A DNA stretch of 64,000 nt, from positions 2,307,711 to 2,371,710 of the forward strand of contig MU001495.1 in the NCBI GenBank assembly GCA_010093485.1, written 5' to 3'. Every line of letters starts with the position of its first letter. Within the stretch, counting starts at the first letter, position 1. The DNA comes from Karstenula rhodostoma CBS 690.94. Its lineage: Eukaryota > Ascomycota > Dothideomycetes > Pleosporales > Didymosphaeriaceae. Position numbers and translations under genes: made by a program. The notes beneath the pieces were generated by a model. The model was not told where the DNA came from, did not search any database, and was given only the letters and a program-made list of their open reading frames with translations. Positions 45,367 to 57,900 of the stretch are shown piece after piece.

Positions 45367-45807
45367 GTCGCGACCGCATTCCGCTCCTCTCGCGCTGCCT
45401 TTGGCGGTTGTCCATGGCGCCCGACTTGCTGGAACCGTGTGTGTGCGGCAGCCAGGCCGACGCGGGCATGTGACAGCTGTCGACGCCATTGATTCGTCGC
45501 CTGCACCGCCTGCACCGCCTGCACCGCCTGTGCCGAGTGAGGAGCGGTCCGTCGCACCTCCGAGGAGTAGGGAATAGTGCCGATCCCTACGCTTCCATGC
45601 GTCCAGGTCACGAGCTGACTGGCGGAATGCCACCTTGGTCGAGTATACCCAAGTACCTAGTCTGACATGGCCCCAGAGACGTGTGGCGTAGGAGATAGAG
45701 GACGAAAGAAGTGTTTCACCAGAGGCTTACGAGCATGGCAATTATATCGGATGAGCAACTTCCGACTCCGCCAACTGAAATTGACGTGAATCATGGACGT
45801 ACAGTGG

Positions 45808-45842
45808 TTTTCTGATTGTTGACACCAACTACAAAGTAGTGT
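45808..45842. repeat. Dispersed 35-bp repeat, copy 2
   Basis: Partner of 16290-16324. Contains CTAC-AAA-GTAG in place of CCAC-GAA-GTGG, so the short hairpin is kept although both arms changed. Flanks of the two copies do not align. Confidence 0.7.
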
Positions 45843-46154
45843 CCCGTAAAGTGATGGACAAAACATGGACTGTCGCCCACAAGTAATACAGAATAAAGCG
45901 TTGTAAAAGGACGTACAGAGCACATAGACCCCGTCGCCTTCACCTCTGCATGTCGACTTGGCGCTCGTCGTTGCGCGAGCGGGCTGTGCACTGGCCAACG
46001 ATTGCAGGGTTCGTCTGTTTACCTCGGGGCGGCGTCCAAACATGCGATCCGCCTACACGACAACCACCGCCGCCGTCTCTTCGACTGTCGCGCCCAAGTA
46101 GCATGCGTTGCTGATGTTCATCGTCCTTTAGAACCCGGCTTGCATATACCCGCA

Positions 46155-49100
46155 ATGGACAGCGCCAACGAAACCCAGGTAGGTACGCCGTTGCTATGCG
46201 CTGCCGTCGCTCACGCCTGCTCTGCAGACTTTCGCGAAACCCTCGGGCTTGAAGCCGCCTTCGAGAGTGCCAACGCTGTTCAAAGAAGACCCGACGTCGC
46301 CTACCGGTATCCCACGCGCGACCGGTCTCAGCGAGTTGACCGACGCCATGCAAAACAGCCGCAGCGCCATGGGCCCTCCGTCCTACGGAAGCATAAAACA
46401 CAAACCTAGCGGCCGTGAGCTCGTCCCTACATCTTCGCGGTCACGCAAATCTAACAGCGGCAGTTCCTGAGCCAGAATCGAAGCAACGGAAGACGCTCGC
46501 TGAACGCGCTGTCGAGCCGTTTGGTTCCAAGATCGCACCGCCTCAATCTTCGCGTCCGACCAACAATGCGGCCAGAAATACCGTCAGCAACGGCAGCCGC
46601 GGCTTCTCCGCCTCCCTTTCACGGTCCACCTCGACCCGAGCACCAAGACACAAGACCGCAAGCGCGAGCAGCAGCGTTGGCCACAGTTCCAGAGCGGTCA
46701 GCGCGCATCCAGCGAGACCGAAATCGTCTTACGGTAGTCACAACCGCAGCAAGTCCCAACATCAGCGTCCTGCGACGTCATTCGCACAGCATGACCCCGA
46801 ACCTGAACCCCAAGGTGGGCACCCTTTTTCAATTTCTACAAACCCCAAAGAGAACGTGGGCATGCTCCATGTACAGAAGAACTCATTACGAGGGCCCGAA
46901 AACCGCATGTATTCCCTCAATGTACCCCGAGAGCGGCCACGACAGCCGGCGGAGCGGTCTATCTCATCTCCTCCATCTCTACGTCCACAAAATGCGCCGC
47001 CATATCAACCTGTCGATACCGACTGCGATGACATCTTGTATGGCTTTGGAGCGCTCACACTGGGAGCTTCGAGCGGTCAAGGTCATGAAGGTCGTATGGG
47101 ATGTGGCATGGTTGCGGGCAAGGATTTGGTCATTTCTTATCCGTCTGGTATCCCTCGGCATACGCCCAGTCGGGCGATGCTACCCCCGCCTGTACCAGTG
47201 ATCAAGTCCCCAAGAAGGCCGCGCACTCCAGTTACACCGTTCCTGAACAAGTTTACTAATGAACGTGCTCCAGTCTTCGACGATACCCGCGTAGCATCGC
47301 TCGAGGCCCAGTTTGCAGCATGGAAAGAACAAATGGAAGCTGACATGGACAAACAGTCCAAAGTGCAGGAGAGTATCGAACTCTACAAAACGAAAAGTAA
47401 GTGCAAAACCGAGGCTATCTGAGCCCAGCCAGATATCAAAAGCTGGGCCAGTCCCGGCACCTTTCGCTGACCAATCTCTTCCAGATGCTGCGTTGGAAGA
47501 CAGTTGCACTGAATACAAGAGGCTGTTGGAAGAATACAAAACTAACCTTGCCGATCTGAAAAGCCTCAACTCGACAATTTCCATGGAACTGGAAAACGTG
47601 AAGCGGAGTCACTCATACGAAGTTGATGACCTCCGAAGAAAGTACCAAAACGATATGCAGGATTCCTTCGATCGACACAAAAGGGATCTCGAACGTGCAC
47701 GGGAAGAAAACAATGACCTCGCCATTAAGATTGAAAGGGAACTCAAAGACGAGATTGAGAAGCTTCTCAAATCGCACAAGGAAGAATTGGAAACTTTGGA
47801 GAGACGGCTGAAGGCCGAGTTGGAAGAAGAGCGGGGCAAGAGGCAACGAGAGCGGCAAGACGTGCAGAAGGAGTTCGACTCCGAGCTGAGAAACACGCGA
47901 CTGGAAGCTGATACAAAGGAACGCGAGAATCAACTGCTACAAGGCGAGTTGACCAACACCAAATCTGAACTCGACCGAGAGAGATTGTTGAAGAATGCGC
48001 TGCAAGGTCAGCTCACCGACGCGACCACCACCAACCTTACGCTCGAAGCCTCCAACAAGGCGATGAAGGAGAAGATCGATTTCCTAGAATCAGACAGCCA
48101 AGCGCAGTCTTCAGCATTCAACGAGTTGCATCGACGAATGCAAGAGGCATTCGCCGCCGCCGAGGCCGCCCAAGAGAAACTTCGCCAAGAAGAGACACTG
48201 CGTCGCAAGCTTCACAACCAAGTCCAGGAGCTGAAAGGAAACATCAGAGTGATGTGCCGTGTACGCCCCACTCACGATTCCGAAACTGGTCCCGCGAAGA
48301 TTGACTTCCCTGATGCGGACACCGACAGCAAAGAGGTCGCCGTGCAAGGTCCTGACAAGATCAGCGCAATGGGTACAAACATCACACAGACGTACTCCTA
48401 TGCTTTCGATCGCGTATTCAGTCCCGTATCCCAGAACGCGGAGGTCTTTGAAGAAATTAGCCAGCTAGTGCAAAGCGCACTGGACGGCTACAACGTCTGC
48501 GTTTTCTGTTACGGACAGACAGGCTCTGGGAAAACCTTCACTATGTCCTCTGCCGATGGCATGATCCCGCGTACCGTCGCACAGATCTACGCCGAAGCAA
48601 CACGGCTGCAAGATAAAGGGTGGCAGTACAAGATGGAAGGGTCCTTCGTGGAAGTCTACAACGAAACCTATAACGATCTGCTCGGCCGCCCCGAAGACCT
48701 CGACAAGAAGAAGATCGAAGTGCGCCATGATCCCGCGAAGAAGCAGACTACGCTGGAAAATGCCGTATCCGTGGCTTTGGACGGACCAGACCGGGTGGAA
48801 GAGATCCTGCAAAGGGCCGACAAGAACAGGACGGTAGCAGCCACAAAGGCAAACATGCGGTCTTCGCGCTCGCATTCAGTCTTCATTCTAAAGCTCGTAG
48901 GGGAGAACAACATCACGGGCGAGCGCAGCGAAGGCACGCTCAATCTCGTTGATCTCGCTGGTTCGGAGCGCCTCGACCATAGCAAGGCCGAGGGCGCGCG
49001 CCTCAAGGAGACGCAGAACATCAACAAGAGTCTGAGCTGTCTCGGCGACGTGATCAATGCGCTGGGCTCGTCGAAGGAGAATTCGCACATTCCTTACCGG

Positions 49101-49336
49101 AACTCGAGGGTAAGTCTTCCTGGCAACAAATGCGTAAAGAGACATGCTAACACGGATTCCAGCTCACATATCTCCTTCAATACTCGCTTGGCGGAAACAG
49201 CAAGACGCTCATGTTCGTCATGGTGTCCCCGCTGCAGGCTCATCTCCAGGAGACGATCACGAGTCTAAAGTTCGCTACCAAGGTGCATAACACGCACATT
49301 GGCACGGCGAAGAAGCAGACGAAGGCGAGCGGCTGA
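46155..49336 (+). CDS. klpA: Kinesin-14, minus-end motor (KlpA/Kar3-like)
   Basis: C-terminal-motor kinesin of 980 residues acting on spindle and nuclear microtubules. Exons 46155-46178, 46228-46414, 46464-47396, 47485-49109 and 49163-49336 keep frame at every junction. The first about 430 residues are a disordered Ser/Arg/Pro-rich tail that usually carries a second microtubule-binding site. A coiled coil of about 250 residues (YKRLLEEYKTNLADLKSL to LRRKLHNQVQELKGNIRV) follows. The neck GNIRVMCRVRP directly before the motor is the kinesin-14 signature. The motor has the P-loop GQTGSGKTF, switch I SSRSHSVF, switch II DLAGSE, and HIPYRNSRLTYLLQ split by the last intron. It ends soon after the motor (KKQTKASG), as in the family. 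The intron after 47396 must be spliced at the second AG (47484); the nearer AG breaks the frame. Confidence 0.95.
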
Positions 49337-50612
49337 ATGCCAGGCTTAAATCGGACTTTGTTTGGCGTTTTTGTGGCTGTTGTGATGGGATTGATGCCGT
49401 CGCCGTGACTGTATGAAGTGTTCAGGTCGCAGAATCGTTTTGCTAGGGGACGGACGGATGGCTTGCAGGGCGGCATGGTGCATTGGCGTTTGTGTAGCGT
49501 TTGGCGTGCCGTGATGCTTAGTTGCGAATATGACAAAAAGTCGGTGGAGCGACTCTACATTGGCATTCCGCACTGCTGCTTGACCGATGTGTAGCTGGCG
49601 GTCCGTGATTGTGATGTATTCAATGTTTGACACTGCGGAGCGAGGTAGACGTCGTTTGTGGGGGTTGGCTGGACCAGATGCGGTCGCAGCTTGTGGGGAG
49701 AGTGTGGTAGGGATATGGAAGAGCGAGTGGGGATGCTTTCGTAGGGGTATCGCGTCAAGGAAGGTAGCGATGGTGAACGGAGAAAGAAAAAGTCGGTCTT
49801 AGGAATCAGTCTTGCAGATGGACACGAGGAGCGTGCGTAGTGAAGCCGATTCGTTTGCTGTGGTACACTAGTGGTAGCTGCTGGTATTGTCTATGTTGGT
49901 GCCATCGAATCTGTGGCCCAGTGATTTTGGGCAAAGAACCAGTCAGTCCATTGCATCACTGGCTAGGTCTGTCACTGTGAGGCTTTTAGGCCACAATTAC
50001 TGGGATGGTGAGATGGGGGGGGGGGGGTTTATTTTTTAATTGGCGGATTTTGAGTTGGTGGTCTTCGGAAAAGAGCCAGTTCATTGTCCTCCAGCGCAAG
50101 TCTGCCACTGCAACGTTTTCGGGCTATGTGACCTGGCATGCGAAGAGCAGGGAAGCTGCCAGGATGGAGACGCACTCCCAGCGTTCAACCGGACGGTTAA
50201 GCAGCCACAGTTGATGCGTTGGGATAAGCTTTAGTTTGCATGAATCTATCTTCGTCTGCTCTGATTGGAGTGGCTTCGGATAGGGTTGTCGTCGGACTGG
50301 GTTTCCCCTACCCACGCGGAAAGTATTTAGCGCTTCTCACTATGGGAGCAGAATCAGCATCGTTATACATTTGCTTGCATCTTCATCTCTCCTCCCGACC
50401 CCCTTCTCGAACGGTCCCAATCCAGCAGTTGCGAGACATCGCGACTTGGCCACTTTGCAGCCTCGCTGCTTCACGATACTAGTCTCGCATCTTGAGTAAG
50501 GTTGCCGGATCTTTTGAAGCCGATATCACTCCAACTACTCGAACCAGTCCTAGTTCCGTCGTCCTTTCTCCGCCCTAGCCCACATACCATACATACCTGG
50601 GTACCCTTCAGC
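49337..50612. other. Intergenic with poly-G run and a degenerate duplication
   Basis: 3' flank of the kinesin gene. Holds a G13 run at 50015-50027. Two diverged copies of about 65 bases lie at about 49930-49993 and 50066-50126 (shared AAAGARCCAGT, GTCTGYCACTG, TTTTNGGSC). No gene recognised. Confidence 0.5.
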
Positions 50613-50930
50613 ATGCCGGACACCAAGGACCTCTACGGTATCGGTGCGCAGTTTACCACTGATTCGGGAAGTGCTGCCAAACAAGCAGACAAGCATGGCT
50701 CTATCGGTAGCCGCACGGATAATGTAGCCGGGAAGCCTCACCCTCAGTCGACTCCTGTGCGAGACAGCACCAACATAAATGGTTGGTACGCCTTCTCAAG
50801 GCTGAGCGTCTGGCTAAGTATGGTGGCAGGATCTTTCAAATTGCCCTTGCATCAGTGCTTAAGGAGGTCCTCCTCAGCGACATCAGTGAAAGTGGAAACC
50901 AGTGAGACTAAGAACGGCGGGAAACACTGA
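50613..50930 (+). CDS. Small ORF of unknown function, doubtful
   Basis: A 105-residue frame from an ATG with a hydrophilic start (MPDTKDLYGIGAQFTTDSGSAAKQADKHGSIGSRTDN) that looks like a genuine N-terminal coding exon. From about residue 58 (GWYAFSRLSVWLS) the composition changes, and a GTTGGT or GTACGC donor there with a GGTGGCAG acceptor at about 50828 could splice it differently. No motif, signal peptide or relative is recognised. It may be the first exon of a short gene or chance. Confidence 0.35.
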   Translation: MPDTKDLYGIGAQFTTDSGSAAKQADKHGSIGSRTDNVAGKPHPQSTPVRDSTNINGWYAFSRLSVWLSMVAGSFKLPLHQCLRRSSSATSVKVETSETKNGGKH

Positions 50931-51953
50931 GAAGATAACGAGATTTTATTACTAGGATGTTTCTTTGACATATAGGAGGACATCCAGTTTTGAACAGGTT
51001 TTCTTGACTCCGCAATCTCAAATCTTGCGCGCCATGTATCGGTGCGGCTGTACTCGTTTCCCCGCGACTTCAATGCCAGACAGTCTACGAGGTACGATGA
51101 TCTACACTACAAGTTATTGTATCCGATAATCCTCTTAATTGTTGTATATGCCTCTGTGCCAGCGATAGAGGCAGACGTATCACTGCGGCCCCAATGCAAC
51201 TGTGCTGACACCATGACTCTTTCTGGCTGGCACAAGGCCCTCCAGCTTTGCTCCTGCGTTATGCGAACCATTCACCAAGCATCCAGTGGCGGTTCAGGGT
51301 GTGGAAGTTTTGGACTTTTCGCTGTATGAACGATGTCTATAACGCACACTAGTATAGGTAGTATTCTATGCGCCGGGAGTCGATGGGTGGAGCGTTGCGT
51401 TCAGCAGCGTCACGCGGGTCGGCGCTGAGCTGCTGCGAATTGGTCGTGTACGCTTGACGTGAGCCCATCTCTGAGATAGCTACGTGCAGTCACTGTTCAT
51501 TTGGCAAAAGTTCAGTGAGGCCATCGCACCCGCTGCGCCAATCACTTCGGAATGAGACTAATGACGAGACAAAGGGGTGGGGGTAAGCTCAAAGATGGAT
51601 TTTCAGGACTTGGTTATATTTCTGGAAGAGAATAAATGCAGCTAGGACAGTTTATGATCCGGCGTGTGAGTTTGAGAGGGCGAAGAAAGTATTTAGACTT
51701 AAAAAAGCATATCAGGAAAATTGTTATAAGAACATAGGGGCGTTTTAGAGGGGAAAGGTACGCCTCGTCCTTCTTCACGTACGCTCTGTTTGCGCCGCGT
51801 CCTGATATTGGTGGCTCTTCACATGGCCAAGTTTAACTGTGACGGCGTTTGCTGCTACCTGATACAACCAACAACCTCAGCACCACAATCTTGCGACTTC
51901 CCACTTCGTCCTCCTCTCTTGGATAAACAAGCTGCAGTGCGTATCGCTTTACG
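50931..51953. other. Intergenic, no gene seen
   Basis: About 1 kb with only short frames; AT-richer than its surroundings around 51600-51740. Confidence 0.5.
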
Positions 51954-53370
51954 ATGAAGATACAACCTTTGCTCCTCCTCGGGGCTGCTCTTATAGTCAC
52001 CAGCACGCCTCACATGAATATAGTCCTCGAAACCAACATCACTAGTTTCGTCAGCGTAGGAATCCATACATTTACTGAGCGAGTTATCCCGAAACAACAT
52101 CGAGAAGTCGACACCTCTCTCACAGACCCAGCCTGCACCGGAAAGATCTTACCAATTACCTGCTTTTCTATGTACACGATAAGCAGCTCAGTACCCTCTA
52201 TCACAAGCGCCCCCTCAAGCCATGTAGAACCCAGCTCCAGCAAGACACCCGACACAACTTCCGCTGCCCCTAGCGGAAAGTCTACTTCCGCCGCCCCCAC
52301 CACATCTCCCACCGAGACGGCCGACCGTCTGCGCGAGTGCTTCTTAGGTAGCAGCTGCGGCTCGCTCTTCAGCAACCTGACATCCTTCTGGAAGGAACTC
52401 CACGCCGACGCACCCATGGACGAGCAAGACAAGGAATTCGCGCAGCTATACTGCGTGCGTGAGAACCGCGTGAATTTCGAATTAAAGTGCGTTCCGTCCC
52501 CCTATTTCCTTGCCCCTTCTATCTACCCCCCTTCCATTCCCCACACCCTTTCCCCAGACAGTAACTAAGCAGCTAGCTTGATAACAAACTGCCGCGCCTG
52601 CTCCGACAACCCCAGCACGCAAGCCCTCTGGAACACATTCCGCGACAACGTCGTGGGGTTCTGCGAAGGGCCTGCGCGCTCCGTCTATGCGTTTTCCAAG
52701 CAGCTACTGCTGTTCAAGAAAGAAATGATAGTGAGCCCGCTGGGTGTGGAGCCCGCGGGCTTCGACCCCATTGTCGAGCGCATGGTGGAGGCGTGGGACA
52801 AGAATGGGAAAAGCACGCGCACGAGTACGGCGACGGCGACTAGCAGTCCTGCTGGGTTGCCGACACAGGCGCTGACGCAGCTTCCGCGTGCGTGGCCGTA
52901 CACTAGAGCGGCTGTTGCGCGGAGGCCTGGGATGACGGCGAGGTTTACTGTTACGGGGCGGAACGGGGAGGTGGAAGGAGTGGTGGTGGAGAGTATGGTG
53001 TGGTGAGATGTTTGCGTCGAGATCATGCTGGTATCGAGTTGCTTACGCAGATAGGAACCCGAGGCCGTTGGGCGACGAGGTCGAGTTTTTGCGCAACTTT
53101 ACGCAGAGTGTTGTAGCGGAGACGGGTGGAGTGGGATCGGCTTCCTTGTTGATGACTGGGTCGAGTGGTAGGGAGGCGGCGACTTCGGTGTCTGCGACGT
53201 CTTCGTCTTCGTCGGGAACTTCGTTATCATCGATGTCCTCGGTACCATCGGCATCCTCGATATCATCCATGTCCTCAGCGTCATCGACATCCTCGATCTC
53301 ACCGACGTCTTCGTTTCCATCCCCACCATCGGCGGAGCTCAGCACCGTTACCATAACAACCTTCATCTAG
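51954..53370 (+). CDS. Predicted secreted Ser/Thr-rich protein, unknown family
   Basis: Three exons (51954-52486, 52577-52992, 53051-53370) keep frame and give 422 residues. A signal peptide MKIQPLLLLGAALIVTSTP opens the protein. A Ser/Thr/Pro-rich mucin-like stretch (SSSVPSITSAPSSHVEPSSSKTPDTT) precedes a Cys-containing domain: ECFLGSSCGSLFSNLTSFW, LYCVREN, NCRACSDNPSTQ, NVVGFCEG. The six Cys are spread over two exons, which supports the splice. The last about 70 residues are almost pure Ser/Thr with repeated SSMSS and SSTSS, ending STVTITTFI without a GPI-type hydrophobic tail. Cell-wall or extracellular location is likely. The second donor (GTATGG) is weaker than the first, so the C-terminal exon is less sure. 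I recognise no family. Confidence 0.65.
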
Positions 53371-54126
53371 GCGTAGATACCAGCCTTCAAACCCCGCTCC
53401 TCTCACATCATCGCCCGTTCCCACTGAATAGTAGCCACACCATCCCCCCTATATTTTCTCTTCCATAGCAAGTAGTCACGTTATACAATACCCACATCCA
53501 AATAGCGAACCAACCAATCCAAACCCGCCGCAGTCCGAAGCTCTGTTAAATCCACGTACATCTCCCACAAACCTAGGTAATCAATAATGCCGCGCCACTT
53601 CACCATCACACCACGCACCCTCACCTCACTCCCTATTCCCCATCCCCCCAACACATCTTCAATACCACCAAATGCATTCACAAAAACACGTCAAATCAGA
53701 TGAAAACAACATCCCATGTATTCCCCTCCCACTCCCCATAAATCAACCCTTCCCCCATTCCCCCCTCCACACGCAAAATTCAGATTTCATAAAAATGCAA
53801 CATGGGTGGGGTATGACGAAACCCAGAGCCCGAGGGAAGAAACAGAAAAACTAAACAGTGTTAGAAAGAGAAAAAGTAAGTACCCAGTACGTACATACAG
53901 CAGAACAGAATGGACAAGTTCGCTCGCTCTGCTTTGGAAAGAAAACGCAACGCAACATGACGCGTAAAGAACAGAAAAGGACGGAATTACAACGAGATGG
54001 AACAAAGCGAGGACACAGCAAGCCGTGATGCAGCAATCACACACTGAACAAACCGAAGAGCAATGCAAGATGCAAAGGTCGCCCAACCACCCACCACACT
54101 CCCCTCTTCCCTCTTCCCCATCGTAC
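53371..54126. other. Intergenic, no gene seen
   Basis: C-rich and A-rich tracts alternate; probably the convergent 3' UTRs of the flanking genes. Confidence 0.5.
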
Positions 54127-54975
54127 CTAAAGAATCTCCAACCCCTCAAAGTCCACACACAGATTCCTCGGACTCGCGCTGAACCCCTGCCTCCGCTCGT
54201 ACATGCTGGTCCCAAAGTTCGCCGGCCGACTCGCATACACGCCGACGCGCACCGCTTTGTCCTCGACCCCCCAGAAGAACCACGTCACCTCGCGCAGCTT
54301 CTTCCACCCGGCCACCTCATCCTCGTACCACACCCATAGCGCGCACCCTATGCGCTCGATCTTGACGCGCAGCTCCGGCCGCCGGACGACGTCGGCCCGC
54401 GCCCAGTCGGCGCCGTCAGACGTCGCGACTACAGAGGTGGCGTGGCAGGCGCCGTTGCAGAACTCGAGGCCGACCTTGACCCATTTGGAGGCGGGCGCTG
54501 GCGGCATGTACGGCGGTGGAGCTTGTGGTTGTGCGACGGCGGTAGCAGCAGCTCCAGCTCCAGTGCCGGGGTGCTGCCCCGCATTCTGCGAGGTCGGCAC
54601 CGGGGTCGCTGGGGTTCTTGGGGCCTGTGAGGGCGGTGGAGCGCTATTACTGGGCGCGGACGACGGGGTGGAGGAAGACGGTAAACCGGGGCTGGGCGCG
54701 GTCGCAACACGCCCCGGCGGCGCGCCTGCGAAGATGACGAGCCCGCCCTGATCCCACTCCAGCTCCCAGTCGGCGGCAACGGTGACCTCGGCGGCTATGA
54801 AAGGGTTGCGCAACGAAGTATAGAGGATCGGCGCCGTCGAGGTGTCGCGAGATGGTGGCTTTCGCCAGAGGTCGGTATTGGGCGGCGCGGCAAGGCTGAA
54901 AAGGCCCATATATTCAGGTAGTACGGCATCATGGGGGCAGTTTAGCGCCATAAACGACGAGCTGTCTGGCGGCAT
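54127..54975 (-). CDS. DUF1349 (Ree1-like) beta-sandwich protein
   Basis: Intronless frame of 282 residues. The DUF1349 fold, a concanavalin-like beta sandwich found in the yeast enolase regulator Ree1 and in bacterial proteins, is visible in two parts: DTSTAPILYTSLRNPFIAAEVTVAADWELEWDQGGLVIFAG at the N-terminal side, and KWVKVGLEFCNGACHATSVVATSDGADWARADV...LRVKIERIGCALWVWYEDEVAGWKKLREVTWFFWGVEDKAVRVGVYASRPA at the C-terminal side. Between them sits a low-complexity Ala/Pro/Ser insertion of about 80 residues, not usual for the core family. The Met at 54975 (MPPDSSSFMALNCP) is chosen; the frame is open further upstream but changes character. Biochemical role is not established. Confidence 0.8.
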   Translation of the reverse strand: MPPDSSSFMALNCPHDAVLPEYMGLFSLAAPPNTDLWRKPPSRDTSTAPILYTSLRNPFIAAEVTVAADWELEWDQGGLVIFAGAPPGRVATAPSPGLPSSSTPSSAPSNSAPPPSQAPRTPATPVPTSQNAGQHPGTGAGAAATAVAQPQAPPPYMPPAPASKWVKVGLEFCNGACHATSVVATSDGADWARADVVRRPELRVKIERIGCALWVWYEDEVAGWKKLREVTWFFWGVEDKAVRVGVYASRPANFGTSMYERRQGFSASPRNLCVDFEGLEIL

Positions 54976-57900
54976 TGCGTCCGGAATGCGTGCAAAGCGA
55001 CTGTGGATGTACTGCGCGAGAAGGAATGCGCCGGGCCTGCGGCTTGCCGGAGAGTCCTGCTTTTGCTCGACCGCGCGGTCGCTCTTGGACGGTATATATG
55101 TAGCTCTGCGTGCGGCAGTACGTGGAACTGTCCCCGCCAAAGATGCCGACTGGTGGTTGTGGATGTTCTGTACCACGTCGCTGAGCCGAAGTTCATTCGC
55201 TTCTTCGCTTCGTTGCTAGACTCGTGCGCAAGGATCGCGCAGCAGTAAGCCTGCGCGCTGTCAGCAGCAAATCTCCACTGCGCTGCACTGAAAATGTATC
55301 GTAGGCGCCCGAAAGGAGAGAAGCGAGCCAGGCCTTCGTCAGACATCCGGCCCCAAATGTGCTTATGCCACTTCACGTTTGCAGTGCTCGTGCTGGCACC
55401 AGCCCGCCGAGCAGAGCGGGAGGGAGGGGAGACTGACGGGCAGGGCGTAGCCGGGTGCGTTCTCCGACGCGGAAGCAGGAAGGAACATGTTACTGATGCT
55501 CTCCTATATATATTACCCTCGCAGGCGAAGAATAGAACTGTCCGACCGAGGGGCCGCTCCAAGCAAATTGAATGCCTCTAGCCACCGCGCATCGGAGTGG
55601 TTCCAGGGCCTGCTATGCGTCGCCGTCAAGGTACGGAAGCAACACGTCCCTGAATTCGCGTGGCCGTCATCATCCAGGGCCCTTGGGAAGGCGAAATCGC
55701 ATGTGTCAATAAGGCAGAGGACTGCCGGCGCGCCCAGCGCGAGGGAGGTGCAGCGAGAAGTATGCTGCCGGCTGCCGCTGCGGGCGACGTGGCAGACGAG
55801 CCCTCTCAGCGAAGCCTCTCCCGCCTGGACGAGGTACTCGACGCCATGCACCCATCAGTGTTTCCGGCTTGGTGCGTCCATGGTTGAATTGGTGTTGGTG
55901 GGTTCTCATGCTGTGCGTCCGTGAAAAGCAGTTGTGGCCAAAGATCTCGACGTGGCAAGCAAGGCCCGAGAAGCTGAGATGTTTTGCAGCACCAGCAAGG
56001 GCATGATGCAACCCCATGTCCCCACCTATCGTTTTGGAGACAAGTCCGTAGGCGTGCAAATCATCTCGAGCTGATTACGTAGGAGACGGACATCCGAACG
56101 GGGAATAACCACATCGCACACCACCTCGCTTCTTCGCGAGTCCACAGCACGCTAGCAGCTTGTGAAGTCTTGCCCAAGCCGCTTTTCGTCTCTTCAGATT
56201 AACTTGCAGATGCCACATTCTTCCCTCTCAAGCCAGGGAAAGCGAAGGAGAAGAGCGCTCTGTACATCCATCCATGGCCGGATAGCGACAGGAGTTGGAA
56301 ACAAGTGGCGCGAACGCGGAAAGCAACGTCTGGTCCGTCCTTACTTGTCCCTTGATTCGGGACAGCTGCATGATGCTGTTGTACGATTGTACGCCATGTT
56401 CTGCGCATACCTATCCAGTGTGCTGGCAGATACCCTTGCAGTGTTCAACGTGTACGTGTAAGGTACTCGAAATAATATTTCCAAGCGAGGCTTGTCGAGC
56501 TCGGTGACCAGATTCTAGGTCAGATGGTCACATTCGTGCGACAAAGGCTGCCAGCAATTTTTTTGTGTCGACACGAATAAATTCAGTCTCGCACAAAATC
56601 CATTTTCAACCCACTCACCCTGGCCCCAGTGTCCCCCAGAAGATCTGCGTAATGTGTTGCTTCAGCCATGTGATGCAAACTCAAAGCAAATTGCGACTCT
56701 CGGTCGAAATATTGAAGAAGGTCGTACAACGTATGCGGCCGGAAGTTCTCGTTCGGTGGTGTTTGACTACGGGCACCGCGGTGAGGTTACTGGAGCAGCT
56801 TGCTGATCGCCGCACGACCATTGTGTATCGATAACTGCACAACGGCGGTACAGACTCAAAGAGTTCGAACAACGAGCGATTGCATTCGTGCAAGCAGTTA
56901 GCTCTCATTGCAGGCATCCCTTCGCCCAAATTCTCTAGCGAGGAAGCGGTCCCTTCGTGGACCCAAGATTTCCTCAGTTACCAGATTTGCCATGCCAAAA
57001 AAGCACCCGGAGCCTCGCATAGCAAGAACCAAGGCCATGGTTCGCGGGGCCGGCATGCCTGAATGCCGGGCCTCAGCCTTCACGCTGGGCTGAACTGCTG
57101 CACTGTGTAGGCTGATGCTTTTTTGGGTCCTCATTGGTATTTTGGTCAACTCATCGAGCAGCCCAGGTTCCACGTGGCACACTGCCTCCCGAGGTCTCAT
57201 ATCAAGAGATTGATAACATCGGCATGGTGCCCCGATCGGCCGCAGAGACTCACGGAAATCAGCGCCGTTCTGTCGCACCGACCTGCTCCACGCGAGACTG
57301 TCATTGTTCAACCTTGGAGATTCGGCATCCCGAGTACGGCAACGAGCTGCAACGAGGAGACATCGGAACTTGCGCAGGATCGGATCGGGACGCATGTACG
57401 ATGCCGATGAGCGGCTTCTCGGATGCTGCGGTGCTCAAGACCATGTCTTGCCAATGTAGTCCACCAATTACTGGCGACGCCCGGAGTCTGCGACGAATTT
57501 TGGTTTAAAGCTGCGTCTCGTGGCTAAAAACGTGCATACTGAAGTATCGTGCCGAGGTTCTCCGAATGGGCGTGCCTTCGACGGCTGGCGGGGCGTCAAT
57601 ATCCAGGCAGAGTTCGTAGGCATTTCAACCGGGACATGAGACTCATCTGTGCCTTTGACCGATCATTGGAGGCAGTCGATCTTAGAGTCATCATAGGGCA
57701 AAATTATTTGGGTGTAGCAGTTGATAGATGGAAAGTTCGTGCAGCCTGCGGAAGCCGTGTCGGCTGCTGATATCCATCGCTGTGCGACAAGTCTGCACGA
57801 AGATCGGGATCGTAGTGATCATATGAGGTCCTTGAGAAATGACGTGAACAAGTGTTTTGAATCTCATTGAGAAGTGGCTGCTGCCAAAGGATACTTGGTA

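Larger units (their letters stand above)
44363..46154. other. Intergenic, repeat-bearing, no gene called
   Basis: About 1.8 kb between the phosphatase and kinesin starts (divergent). Several long overlapping GC-rich frames on both strands cancel each other out and lack any motif. It contains short Pro/Ala-type codon repeats and the second copy of the 35-bp dispersed repeat. Confidence 0.5.

Noticed and set aside
44643..45611. Overlapping 322-, 266- and 125-codon frames
   Set aside because: Several frames on both strands are open at once in GC-rich DNA with short tandem repeats; none has motifs or splice support.
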